Shown piece by piece: positions 1-10,199 of a stretch of 64,000 bases of DNA (positions are counted from its first letter, which is position 1; the number at the start of each line of letters is the position of its first letter). The notes below the pieces were generated by a model that saw nothing but the letters and a program-made list of their open reading frames with translations, was not told the DNA's origin and ran no database searches. A program made the translations under genes and the position numbers. The stretch covers positions 1-64,000 of the forward strand of contig CAJQUN010001157.1 in assembly GCA_907163345.1 (NCBI GenBank), given 5' to 3'. The stretch is from Haberlea rhodopensis. Taxonomy: Eukaryota > Streptophyta > Magnoliopsida > Lamiales > Gesneriaceae.

Positions 1-470
1 TTGGGAAGATATCTCACTGGCAGTGCATATTCCAGCTCCTGAGTCAATGTAAGCTGCAAAATATATTGCCCGATATTTTTCATATAACATCCGACGGAGA
101 TGTATATGGAGAATGAGCTGGTGGTCATCTGATCCTATATCATTTCCCTCCACCGTGAACTCCATTCCATCTTGCAATCTTTCCCAAGTTTATGTTCCTC
201 GAGAAATTCAATCCATAGATTAAGCTGTTCTGGGATTCTTCCTGCAGTTCCTGCAATTGTTAGGCCAATTTCACCAATTTGAAGGTTTCCTTGATACCTG
301 CCAACTGTAGGTCGTTGCAAATAGTATAGGACATCACAAGGGAAGATATTATCTTTCTCTGTAATGTCAAAAATTATCTGCAATTCTCTCCATCCTTCTG
401 GGCATTTTAGCTTTCCTCTTGTTTTGCATACATCAGGGATTTTTTGAATTCTGCTCGAGACTACCTTCTG
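1..470 (-). pseudogene. Pararetroviral protease region (copy A), partial
   Basis: The minus strand near the window edge encodes an Asp-Ser-Gly-Ala motif (Asp codon at 45-43) followed by a short stretch that matches the protease region of copy B. Upstream, 383-135 is an open stretch similar to 11183-11473 of copy B. The D-S-G-A motif is that of retroviral-type aspartic proteases. In copy A the catalytic triad is kept, whereas in copy B the glycine is replaced. The rest of the enzyme lies outside the window. Confidence 0.6.
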
Positions 471-479
471 TTTTCCCCT

Positions 480-1225
480 GGATAGTTGCTGATTAACCTA
501 TCATGTTGGAAAGACATCCTTCTTGGTTCGATCATGAGGCTCCTGCTTCTGTTCAGAACAGGTTGATCTTGTATCCTTATGTCTATCTATCCTATTGTCG
601 GAGTATCAATAATGTCCGGCAATACTGCTTTGGCAAAATCTTCGAAGATTATGGGGACTTCGATGAATTCCTTTCTCAAGAATACTTGGAATGATGAGTA
701 TTCGAGAGTGCGTATGATACCTTGTAGGTGATCGAGTAAGGCATGTTCCCTTCTTTCATCAACTCTTTTCTTTAAAATCTTGATGAAGAGTAGGAACTTT
801 GTTGAAGTCTCGATCTCCCAAATTGTATGCAATCCTCGGATAGATGTTAAAAGTCATCTTTCCTGCATACAGATTTCCTGCAACCGCTCCCAAACAAGAA
901 TCTTTTAAGTTTGGGATTCTCTTGTCAAAGATCGCCAGGATGATGGGTGAATATATTCCTTCCTTGAATGTTGCTTTAATGATGACTCTAATGGCTCTGA
1001 TATGAATCCAGTGTATTAGCAACTTATCTTTTGATTTTGTTTTTAATCTCCTAGATTTCTCTGTAGGGGATTAACTGCAGCTCAATTTGGTTTCCCATGA
1101 ATTCCATTGGGATACAAATTCACCTGTTGTTAAAGCTTTGGTTCTTTCTTCATGATCCTCATAAGGGTTTTATGAGAAACAGTGTATGAGAGAAAAACCC
1201 CGACGGCTCTTCTCTGATCACGTGT
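480..1225 (-). pseudogene. Pararetroviral movement-protein-like region (copy A), broken
   Basis: Read on the minus strand, this block aligns with 10276-11000 of copy B. It contains a central stretch (about 1020-760) with the pattern of 30K-superfamily movement proteins: alternating hydrophobic strands, an Asp-rich turn after a run reading like IFDKRIPN, and a Gly-rich segment near LGAVAGNLY. Frameshifts split it into several short open stretches. The 30K assignment rests on pattern and on its position between coat and protease domains, so it is an inference. The region is non-functional as it stands. Confidence 0.5.
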
Positions 1226-1424
1226 TGAAGGAACTCTCATTCACTTTGATTCTCAGTTGGATTCACCTCCATCAGAATAGATCTCTTCTCTTAGATGCTT
1301 TCATCTGAGGGACATATCCTCAAATTGATATACATGTACCAAATCCTGAAAATAGACAGCATCCTCAAATTCTTTGGTATGCTCGAACTGTCTTACTCCA
1401 CGGACTTTGGTATTCTGGACAATC

Positions 1425-2620
1425 TGTAGAGATATATCATCTTGCTCCGCATGTCCAACAGTTACAATCTCTGAAACTCTCATTTGCACGAGTAGGTGTG
1501 TGTCTGAAAGTTCTCTTTATCAGTGTTCTGCTAGAACTAGCTGATTAGAAACACGTCGATGAGATTCTACTCCTTGTTGGTCCTGATCTTTGCCCCGATC
1601 TGTAGCTTCGGGCTTTCTGTTTTGACCAGAACTTTCTAGGTCTCCATGAAGACTTACTTCTTCTTGAACTACTTCCTCGGGCATATGGATGAGCTATATG
1701 TTTTTTCATCTTTCGCCTCTGGGGGTAGTTTCCCAATAATTGTCGGGATAGCATTCCCTATACAGCAAAGATGAGATATTTTTGTTGATTCCTCCGCGCT
1801 TCTTGAAATTCTTTTGGAGCTTTGCTTGGTAGCACCACTGGCAAGCTTTACTTTTAGAATGACATTCTTCTGGACACCGTCTCGATGCATGGGGTGTATA
1901 CTCTTGGATAAGCATTTCTCTCCATGGGCTCGAAATTTTGGCAAAGGACAGTCTGCTGCATATTTTTCCGCTATCTTTGCCTTCCATCGATACTCTGTAA
2001 AGAGTTTTGATGTACTCGTCTACATAGCAGATGTCATATAGTTACCGGCTAATTAGAGCTTGTCTGTATTTTTTTAGCCTTTCTCTTCCTCCATTCATTC
2101 GAAGTAACTTACTCCAATGAAACGGATTTTAAAGAATTTTGTGGACTCTCCGGTTAAAACTTCTTCCTTGGTACCTGGATCTCCCAGATCTCAGGCAATC
2201 TTGACTGATCCTTCTAGACTCATTTTAAGAAGTAAAATGAATCCTTCTTTCCTTAAGTCAAGTGTTCCTGCTGCTATTCTCATTGCTGAAGCCCATTCAT
2301 CAATAAGAACTTCTCTGTTTTGGAAATCCAAGATATCCATGTTGAGCATAAGTCCATATGGATGAATTGGATTTAGCTGAGATTTCTCGTAAGGCGTTTG
2401 ATGAATATCTGGCCTGCCAGAACGATTCCTTGTGGGGGATCCAAAGTTGCTGAGGTGAAATCTTCCCTACGCGGCATACTTTGATTTCCTTCGGGTGGAT
2501 TGTGTGACCCGAAACTTTCTTGTGGTGGAGCTCTCTGTACAAGCTCTCATGTCTTGAATTCCACAAGATTTAATCCCGCAAATGAATCAGCAAGATCACG
2601 TAGATCTTTCAGGTTGATTC
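1425..2620 (-). pseudogene. Pararetroviral coat-protein-like region with degenerate zinc knuckle (copy A)
   Basis: Minus-strand remnants of a capsid region. A Trp/hydrophobic-rich part comes first, then a basic Arg/Lys/Ser-rich tail (about 1750-1600), then a CCHC-type zinc knuckle near 1475-1420 with the spacing C-x2-C-x4-[H]-x4-C. In this copy the His position is Tyr, and a TGA stop sits at 1439-1437, just before it. The same stop occurs at the same place in copy B. Basic tail plus CCHC knuckle is typical of Caulimoviridae coat proteins. Several frameshifts interrupt the frame. Confidence 0.6.
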
Positions 2621-2740
2621 TTTTCATTACTTTGTGAGATGTAACGGCTCTCCTCGTAGGACTGCAATCATTATTCAGTCTCTGTCAAAGGTTCGGACCT
2701 CCTATATTTTCCTTTTTTTGGTGTAAAAGGGGTTCCATTC

Positions 2741-3353
2741 CTACGATGGTAGCCATCCTCCGTTTCTTCTTCCAATCGGACTTGGTCTTGACTCCAACTC
2801 CTTAACTCGGGTTTGAACATCTCGAAGGTTTTCAAGAATCTTCTCATGATGCTTGATCATGATCTTCATCTGACTTTGAATCTGATGGATCTGTACAGGG
2901 ACATGGTATTGAAGGTATCCATAGCGCTGCACTGTTCTCTGGATTTCTCTAAGATCTTGGGATATCTTAGAAGAATCTGGCTCGATTTTTTGAAAGGTTG
3001 GTTCTTCCATCCTAATCATCTGGTCCGGACCCTGTTGGATCATTGGGGTCTGGAAAAACATCCTCGTGTTCAGGATGATCGTCTTCCTGAAGTTCTGCTA
3101 ACTCGAACTGTAGTTTGAGATTCATTTGATGGAGCCTATCTGTCATCCTTTCGTGTTTCTTGTAATGATTTATGCCTGGTATGCATAAACCTGTTCCTCG
3201 TAAAAGTCTCCACTTATGGTTGAAGCGTTGAGCTTCTGCCATATGCTTCTGATTAAGTGCTTCCAATTTCTGGAAGTACCACATGTATGAATGACACTTC
3301 GAACATTCGTTCGGGTCCATAATTTCTTGAATTGTCTCATCCGTATAGGTTAC
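2741..3353 (-). pseudogene. Pararetroviral N-terminal region: Cys-His motif and coiled coil (copy A)
   Basis: Two overlapping minus-strand open stretches (3320-3012 and 3061-2741) correspond to 8152-8800 in copy B. The first begins close to the primer site and carries an E-C-x2-C-H motif. The second is heptad-like (QIHQIQSQMKIM, then ENLRDVQTRVKELESRPSP) and ends Pro/Arg-rich. A coiled coil followed by a basic, proline-rich tail resembles virion-associated proteins of Caulimoviridae; that role is inferred from position and composition only. The two stretches are in different frames. Confidence 0.5.
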
Positions 3354-3400
3354 AAATTAAGATTCAAGATATTATCATAGTATTTCCAGAATAAACCTAG

Positions 3401-3412
3401 GCTCTGATACCA
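3401..3412 (-). other. tRNA-iMet primer-binding site of copy A
   Basis: The minus strand reads TGGTATCAGAGC, the 12 bases complementary to the 3' end of plant initiator tRNA-Met that prime reverse transcription in Caulimoviridae and many LTR elements. The first ORF of copy A begins about 80 bases downstream in viral sense, which fits the pararetrovirus layout. Confidence 0.75.
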
Positions 3413-3738
3413 TTTTATGTCCGTAACCAATCAGAGCCTATAGGTTTATCTTAGTTGGGCTAATCTGCTAAATGGGAGGCTTATAGTTTCCAGGAGTCCC
3501 GTGCTCACCACCATGTTACCATGGCTCTTATCCGTTCACATACCCAACCAAGACTTACCCATAGAAATCGGACGTCACCACAAGTGGTACCTATCAGCTT
3601 GCTAACTCGTCTTCGGTCTACAACCAAGGGTTTTGCCATTGGCCCGACCATTAACAACAAGTTGTCCCTTAGGGAGAGCTACGCTTCGTGACAGATCACG
3701 TAGTAGAGGCTCAGGGCTCTATATAAGCTCTGATACCA
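3413..3738 (-). repeat. Segment bounded by two direct copies of the tRNA-iMet primer site
   Basis: A second TGGTATCAGAGC occurs on the minus strand at 3738-3727, 326 bases upstream (viral sense) of the first, and both are preceded by AAAA. The segment between has no ORF and is GC-richer than its flanks. It could be pararetrovirus leader, or the 5' untranslated region of an LTR retrotransposon whose own primer site is the outer copy. I cannot decide between these by eye. Confidence 0.5.
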
Positions 3739-5745
3739 TTTTGTGCCAATGTCGCAAAAATGGGGACTTGTAAAGAGAAGACACTAAATGCTACGTTTTT
3801 ATAAGTATAAGGATATAAATGATAATTAAATATTAAATAGGGACTTCTTTGTAAACTAAACAAAAGCCTAGGGAATAGAATGCAATCTCACCAAACCATT
3901 TAAAGGTAAAAAAGTCAAAATAAAAGACAATTGATTTGAAAATTTGAAATTGGACCTATTTGAATAAACGTTAATCAAACTTGGATTTTTTTGTACTAAA
4001 GTTATTCACCAAGACTTAAGTGATTTAAGTTTCCCGAAAATCACTTACTTGCGTATTAGCCCAACCTGTTTTGTGTTCTTCCTCTCCAACATCTCTTCGA
4101 AAAAAACAATTCAATTTCTCTTCGCATATGCTCAATTAGTGGTTGAAGCTTGTAGGGAATTTGAGATTTGAATGTTGCTCTAAGTTTAGTCATCGCCTGT
4201 CTTTCGAAAATTTAAAAGGATTTTCTGGGTTTGATTTTCTTGATTTGGAGGTTTAATTTTGGTTAAGTTTCTTGCCTGAAAAGGAAGAACTTAAGCCGAT
4301 AATGGTATCTTTTTTGAAGGCCAAGTGATTCAGAACAGATATCGCTTTTTTGTTTGTGTAAATTGTGTTCTTCTGGTTTTCGATCATGCATACATCTTTT
4401 GCTAAATTTTATTTTTCTTGGATCTTAACTGGCAAAATGGTTTGTTTTAACACCATCAATGTTTAGTTTTGGATCTTGAAAAGGGTTATAAGAAAAGGCT
4501 GCCTATTATAAGACCGATTGGATCCTTTGTTTGTGTACAAAATAAACTTTTATTATAGATCTTACTATTACATGTTCTTTGGTTTTATTATAAGAATCAT
4601 AGACGGTATACTATCGGTTTGGTATGATTCTTGAGTTATTATTTATATTTTCTTGACCATAGACCATAAACCATAAGCCATAGACAGTTGCTTTACCTTG
4701 ATGCACGACGAATGACCCAAGCAATCATATGAAATTTGACAATGCTTGGTATAAGCATGGTTTAAGCTTTCGAGGGAGAACGCATACCCTTAACTTTTCT
4801 CATGTTTCTTACGGCAAGGTGCATTGAAACCCAGTTTATGTATTGGCACTAAATGCATACATGTTCTTCTTTTCTTCTTCCATGCTAGTCTATATGTTTC
4901 AGAGAACAAGAGACATAAACTTGTGGTATTTGAATGAAAGCTTGTGAAACTATAGACCATAGACTTGCTTTATCTGCAATTCCCATAAAATTTTCGTTGT
5001 TTCTCTTCAATCAATTACTATATTCACGCGTTCTATTATTCGAATGTGATGATGAAAACTTATGGTCTCCCTGCTGCTGAGATTTTAGTGTTCGTACATT
5101 GATGGCGACTGACGATAATTTCTGCATTCGGACATTAAAGAACGCTTAACATTTTCATACCATCCCACTTGACAAATTGCTCACCACATTTATGGCCGAA
5201 CAATTGAAAATCTCCTTGTAATAATTGCACCATCCAGAACCTCGCCTGGAAAGGCTAACAGACGCCCTCCTTACTGGGCTTCTGTCGTGGGTGTGGTGCA
5301 GCCGTCTAGGGTTTATTTGTGGTTTTTTCTTTTTAAAAAAAAAAAAACATCCGACCATATTTTATATTCTCCGATCATATGGCTCATGGAATCATGATTT
5401 GCATCTCCACAATCTTTCTTCAAAATCATTTTACTTATATGTTGAATAAATTTTGTATGATCCCAAAAAATTATTTGATTTCTTATAGTAACATATGATG
5501 GGACATTTGCAAATAGCGGTGAAGAATTCAATAAAGATATTTAAAATCAATTAAACATATTTTTTAAATTCAAAATTTATAAAAATGTCGAAATTGTTCC
5601 GATTAGATTTAACACTAAGCATGATAAATGTGTATGATGCCCTATTATCATGTGTTTGGCTTCATTTTTTTTTTCTTTCCAACAATCTGAATTCCCTGAT
5701 CCAATGCTTCTCTCCTTAGCTCGCATACATTATTTAATTTTTCGG
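3739..5745. other. Non-coding stretch between pararetrovirus copy A and psbQ
   Basis: No convincing coding region. 4080-4420 looks like a transcribed leader (T-rich, Arabidopsis-type 5'-UTR composition) but leads into no ORF. 4650-5020 has several variants of the phrase 'accatagac' in loose repetition. 5225-5348 is a GC-richer block ending in an A13 tract, which could be a decayed retroposon, but I found no clean target duplication. The rest is AT-rich. Confidence 0.4.
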
Positions 5746-5749
5746 AAAA

Positions 5750-7206
5750 TTAAATACCTCGATACAAAATCAAAAGAACATCATTCAGAGCTGATACAGT
5801 TTCGGCATAGTACTTCTCCGCTTGGGGGGTGTTCTTGATCTTTGCTGCATGGTCTAACTGATGCACAGAAGACAACCAAAGAGACAAAGATTTAGTCGAC
5901 GACATAATAATCAAAGAATGGAACAGTTGAGTTTCGGCCTTACGTTGCTGATGGTGGTGAAAAGCTTTTCAGTGAGTTCTTTCAGTGATTTCTTCTCCTC
6001 TTTGGATGGCTTGGAAGAGATGATGGTGTTGATGTCATAACGAAGTAATGAAGCCTTTAGACGAAGGTCCATTTGGACGTAAGGCCAAGCTTTTTTGTCG
6101 ATGAAAGACTTCACATTTACTATCTCTTTGGCAGACTCCTTAGCACGAGCTGCAGCTTCAGCTGGGGGGAGTGGCTGAATGAAAAACCGCTCGTTGAGAG
6201 GCAAGTCCAGGTCTCTTGGTTGGTCAGAGTTCAAAGTTCCGGCTTAAATCCACAGGGTACCAAAGTGGGGTCATTAGTTGGACTGAAATTACATTTTTCC
6301 ACTGATTGAATTTCAAAATTTTTATAATTTATAAAGATTGTTTGGATACATCCCATCTACTCTAAAATGGAATTAGGACACATTACCCATAAATTTGATA
6401 ATGGCTTTCTGATGTGGTGCGATACTAGCTCGATATTTTTTTTGAGCAACTATTACAATGAGGAAATGGAGGGACGAGGCTCGAACCCCACCCACCCATT
6501 GCTTAATGGAGGCCTTCGATACTAGCTCAATATTTGATCAGGCAGTTGGTTTATATTTGTTTCCTAATATCCTACCAAACGCATACATTAACTAGATTTT
6601 AGAAAGCACAACTTTCTTAGTGGATCCGAGTCTTTCTAACAACGGTACGAAGTCTAAACATTTGCTGTTCGTGGTCTCCCTCGTACTGCATAACTCACGC
6701 GTTGTAGTTGATATATCCAAGTTCTATTTTCTTCATGAAAGAAGTATCAATTTACTCCTAAAACGTTTCGTATTTCTAACTTCACGGCTATTCACAAGTT
6801 TTGATTTAGCCATTGCTTAAAAGAGATGCGGGCAATATCTAGGAAAGAGAAAAATTAGTCAAGGGAAATATATATATTAGTCATACATATGCTAAAACTT
6901 ACGCAGCCCTCCGGACGGTGGTGGCGGTGGTCCAATCTTAATCGACTTGGCTTCGTCAGCGAGAACGGCTTGAATAAAAGAGCCTGAAGCAATACCAACG
7001 GCGACAAGACCCAAAGCAGCTCGGCGTCTTGTGATCTCAGTCTCAGGCTGTAGGTTGGCTTTAACACCGAACCCTGGGGTAGCCAGGGGAACTTTGCTTG
7101 CGCAAGCTCCATTCAAGCGGCTTGAGCCACTGACCTGAAGTCTGCCTTCCAGGACAGCTTGAGACGAGCCACGCAGGCCAGCCATTGACGCCATAGCTTG
7201 AGCCAT
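5750..7206 (-). CDS. psbQ: PsbQ, oxygen-evolving enhancer protein 3 (photosystem II), three exons
   Basis: Exons 7206-6903, 6242-5944 and 5857-5750 (minus) join in frame through GT/AG sites to a 236-residue protein, close to the 223-232 usual for PsbQ. PsbQ is a lumenal extrinsic subunit of the photosystem II oxygen-evolving complex and stabilises the Mn cluster's Ca/Cl environment. The N-terminus is a chloroplast transit peptide (MAQAMASMAGLRG...). A thylakoid Tat signal follows: TRRRAA, a hydrophobic stretch, then AVLA as the likely cleavage site near residue 83. The mature part opens with the Pro-rich KIGPPPPPSGGL and continues with the four-helix bundle (RDLDLPLNERFF, AKEIVNVKSFIDKKAWPYVQ). 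The last residues after ALNDVL read LILYRGI instead of the usual short AKLG-type end, so the C-terminus is altered and slightly longer. Intron 1 carries a SINE. Confidence 0.93.
6439..6516 (-). mobile_element. Short SINE (5'-truncated) in psbQ intron 1
   Basis: A 78-base insertion flanked by near-perfect 19-base direct repeats (6420-6438 and 6517-6535, CGATACTAGCTC then [G/A]ATATTT). On the minus strand it has a pol III box-B-like GGTTCGAGCC and ends ...AATAGTTGCTC followed by an A-rich tail. Long target duplication plus tRNA-like box B identifies a SINE. Its 3' end matches that of the element at 7424-7527. Confidence 0.75.
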
Positions 7207-7410
7207 TGCCTTTTACTTCTTTGTTTTCAGAAATTCTCTGGCTCAAATAAGCGATTTTTCAGAGAGAGATACTGATTGTAATTGTGTGATGTAGATGCGT
7301 CTTATCCGGCATTGGATATGATCCTGGCCAATCAGTGTTTGACAATTAGAATTGGGTTCTCTATGGGGCAATGGGATTGTGACACGTGGATGGCAATGGT
7401 TCTATTTATC
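7207..7410 (-). promoter_or_regulatory. psbQ upstream region with I-box, CCAAT and G-box
   Basis: Reading toward psbQ on the minus strand, about 100-180 bases before the start codon, are a GATAAG I-box (7306-7301), an ATTGG/CCAAT box (7328-7332) and a CACGTG G-box core (7383-7388). I-box plus G-box is the usual light-response pairing of nuclear photosynthesis genes. No convincing TATA box was found. A SINE and a hAT-type MITE start just beyond, so the compact promoter may be bounded at about 7410. Confidence 0.55.
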
Positions 7411-7423
7411 ACAAATTATTTTT

Positions 7424-7527
7424 TTAGCAACTATTATAACTACTTGTGTAGGGGACGGTGACTCGGACATGAGACCACCGAACCGTAATTACGATCGGTG
7501 TCAAATGCACTACAGGCCATCGACATT
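7424..7527 (-). mobile_element. SINE insertion upstream of psbQ
   Basis: Flanked by 13-base direct repeats ACAAATTATTTTT (7411-7423 and 7528-7540). The minus strand carries a box-B-like GGTTCGGTGG and ends ...TATAATAGTTGCTA plus an A run, the same 3' signature as the SINE at 6439-6516. The body between differs, so the two are members of one family, or of two that share a tail. Confidence 0.65.
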
Positions 7528-7567
7528 ACAAATTATTTTTGGATGTCTAAATTTTGTTACATTGCGA

Positions 7568-7938
7568 TGGACGTGTCAAACCGGCCGAGCGGCACGAGGG
7601 CCCATAGGAGTGGGTTGTGTCAGGCCAAGGGTTTAGGCCCGTGGACACGAAAGTTTTTAAAAACTTTTTTAATGAACCGATGGATAAGCAATATAAGTGC
7701 CATCGATCGGTAGCATTCGAAGCAATATTTATATTGTATTTCAATGTTTGACATTTACCGATCGATCGACACAATATTGCTGATGGATCGATAAAATCAA
7801 AAAAATTAAAATTAAAATAAATGAAATGGGCCGTGCCATGCACGATCTGTAGGCCGTGCCAACCATCCCTTTAGAAAAAATGGGCCAAAACGTCACGATT
7901 CGTTTCCAAACCTTAAACGGCCGTCACCGGCACCTCTA
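7568..7938. mobile_element. hAT-type MITE (371 bp)
   Basis: Ends are imperfect inverted repeats (TGGACGTG... on the left; the right end reverse-complemented reads TAGAGGTGCC...). They are flanked by 8-base direct repeats differing at one position (CATTGCGA 7560-7567; CATTGTGA 7939-7946). GGCCGTGCC-type GC-rich ends with an AT-rich middle and an 8-bp duplication are typical of non-autonomous hAT elements. No transposase ORF. Confidence 0.65.
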
Positions 7939-8083
7939 CATTGTGAGACTATTAAGATATTTTTATGGGTAGTGTTAATGCCAAAACATGAAGTGTTGCT
8001 TCCAAAGTAATTTTTTTAAAATTCTATGTATACCCTTAAAGCAATTTGCTAAGCTTGTTTACTTCAACCAGATCCGTTTAAAA

Positions 8084-8097
8084 TTGATATCAGAGTC
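8084..8097 (+). other. Degenerate tRNA-iMet primer-binding site of copy B
   Basis: TTGATATCAGAGTC differs from the intact copy A site by a few substitutions and is followed by the same leader (AGGTTTATTCTG...) and the same first ORF about 55 bases later. Confidence 0.55.
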
Positions 8098-8151
8098 TAG
8101 GTTTATTCTGAAATACTATAATAATATATTGAATATTAATTTGTAACATAT

Positions 8152-8806
8152 ATGGAGGAGACGATTCAAGAAATTATAGACCCGAACGAATGTTCGAAGT
8201 GTCATTCATACAGGTTGTTCTTCCAAAAATTGGAAGCACTGAATCAGAAGCATATGACAGAAGTTCAACGCTTCAACCATAAGTGAAAACTGTTATGAGT
8301 AACAGGATTATGCACACATGGCATAAACCATTACAAGAAACTCGAAAGGATGGCTAAGAGGCTCCATCAAGTGAACCTCAAACTACGGTTCAAGTTAGCT
8401 GACTGTCAGGAAGCGATCATACTGAACATAAATGTGGTTCCAGCCACTAATGATCCAACAGGGTCTGGACCAGATGATTAGGATGTGAGAACCAACCTTT
8501 TGAGAAATCGAACCAGATTCTTCTAAGATATCCCAAGATTTTAGAGAAATCCAGAAGACAATGCGGTATGGCTACCTTCAATACCATGTCTCTGCAAAGA
8601 TCCATCAGCTTCAGAGTCAGATGGAGATTATGATTAGACATCAGGAGGAAAATTTTAGAAACCTTCAAGATGTTCAAACCCGAGTCGAGGAGTTGGAGTC
8701 AAGACCAAGTCCTACAGGAGGAACGGATGATGGTTACCACCATCCTATGGAACGGAACCCCTTTTACACCAAAAGGGGAATGCAGAGGAGGTCCGAAGAC
8801 CTTTGA
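8152..8806 (+). pseudogene. Pararetroviral N-terminal and coiled-coil region (copy B)
   Basis: Opens with ATG at 8152 and the motif NECSKCHSY, homologous to the minus-strand start of copy A. Two in-frame stops follow within 60 codons. The later part (8561-8806) is open, heptad-rich (SQMEIMIRHQEENFRNLQDVQ) and then Pro/Arg-rich. A virion-associated-protein role is an inference from the coiled coil and its position. Confidence 0.5.
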
Positions 8807-8864
8807 TGGAGACTGAAAAAATGATTGCAGTCCTACAAGGAGAGCCCATACTTCCCACCAAATA

Positions 8865-10104
8865 ATGGAAAGAATCAACCTGGAAGATCTGCGTGATCTT
8901 GCTGATTCATTTGCGGGATTAAATTTTCGTAGAATTCAAGACGGAGAGCTTGTAACAAGACCTCCACCACAAGAGAGTTTCGGGTCACACAATCTACCAG
9001 AAGGTGATCAAAGTATGCCGCACAGGGAAAACTTCACCTCAGAACATTTGTATCCCCCTGTTGGAACAAGGAACCGTTCTCGCAGGCCAGATATACATCA
9101 AACGCCTTACGGGAAATCACAGTTAGATCCAATCCATCCATATGGACTTATGCTCAACATGGATATCTTGGATTTCAAAAACAGAGAAATTTGTATTGAT
9201 GAATGGGCTTCAACAATGAGAATAGCAGCAAGAACGCTCGATCTGAGTAGAGAATGATTCATTCTACTTCTTAAAATGAGTCTAGAAAGATCGGCCAAGA
9301 TTGCTTGGGATATGGGAGACCCAGAAGAAGTTTTAACCGGAGAGTCCCTGAAAGAAATCGTGGACAAGATGGCAAAATTCTTTGAAATCTGTTTCATTGG
9401 AGTAAGCTACTTCGAAGGAATGGAGGAAGAGAAGGCTAAAAAATATAGACAAGCTCTAATTAGCCTAGAACTACATGATATCTGTTATGTATACAAGTAC
9501 ATCAAACTCTTTGCAGAGTATAGATGGAAGACAAAGATAGAAGAAAATGATGCAGCAGAACTGTTCTTTGCCAAAATACCGAGCCCAGGGTGAGAAATGT
9601 TTATCCAGGAATATACACCTAATGCAATAGAGACGGTGGCCAAGAGAATGTCAATTCTTAAGGTAAAGCTCGCGGAGTGGTGCTACCAAGCAAATCTCCA
9701 AAAGAATTACAAGAAGCTTAGAGGAATCAACAAAACAACTCATCTTTGCTGTACGTGGAATGATATCCCTACAATAATTGGAAACTACCCCAAAATGCGG
9801 AAGATGAAAAAACACAGAAGTCATACATTTGCCCGAAGAAGTAGGTCTTCTTGGAGACCTAGAAAGTTCTGGTCGCAACAGAAAGCCTGAAGTTGCAGAT
9901 CTGGGCAAAGATCAGGACCAACAAGGAGTAGAACCTCGTCAACCGGTTCTAATCAAGCAAGTACTTGCAGAGCACCAACGAAGAAAACTTTCAGACGCAC
10001 ACATACTCGTGCAAATGAGAGTTTCAAAGATTGTAACTGCTGGACATGCGGAGCAAGATGACATATCTCCACAAATTGTCCAGAAAATCAAAGCCGTGGA
10101 GTAA
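8865..10104 (+). pseudogene. Pararetroviral coat-protein-like region with zinc knuckle (copy B)
   Basis: Open blocks 8865-9257, 9276-9593, 9597-9890 and 9829-10104 lie in shifting frames. They cover a capsid-like core (DEWASTMRIAARTLDLSRE onward), a Cys-containing segment, a strongly basic tail (RRSRSSWRPRKFW, about 9835-9875) and a CCHC knuckle at 10038-10079 (Cys, Cys, His, Cys codons at 10038, 10047, 10062, 10077). A TGA at 10059-10061 precedes the His, exactly as in copy A. A stop at 9591 and frameshifts make the region dead. Confidence 0.65.
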
Positions 10105-10199
10105 GACAGTTCGAGCATACCAAAGAATTTAAGGATACTGTCTATTTCCAGGATTTTGTACATGTATAACAATTTGAGGATATTCCCTCAGATAAAATC

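Larger units (their letters stand above)
1..3413 (-). mobile_element. Endogenous pararetrovirus copy A (Caulimoviridae-like), 5' two-thirds, decayed
   Basis: Virus-derived DNA read on the minus strand, cut off by the window start. In viral order it holds a tRNA-Met primer site (3401-3412), an N-terminal coiled-coil region, a coat-protein-like region ending in a zinc knuckle, a movement-protein-like region and the start of an aspartic protease. The same order recurs in copy B (8084-13527, plus), with which it is clearly homologous along its length. Coat domain before movement domain recalls cavemo- and solendoviruses; that assignment is inference. Frames are broken by many stops and indels, so no intact gene remains. 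It is an old integration, not an active virus. Confidence 0.8.
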
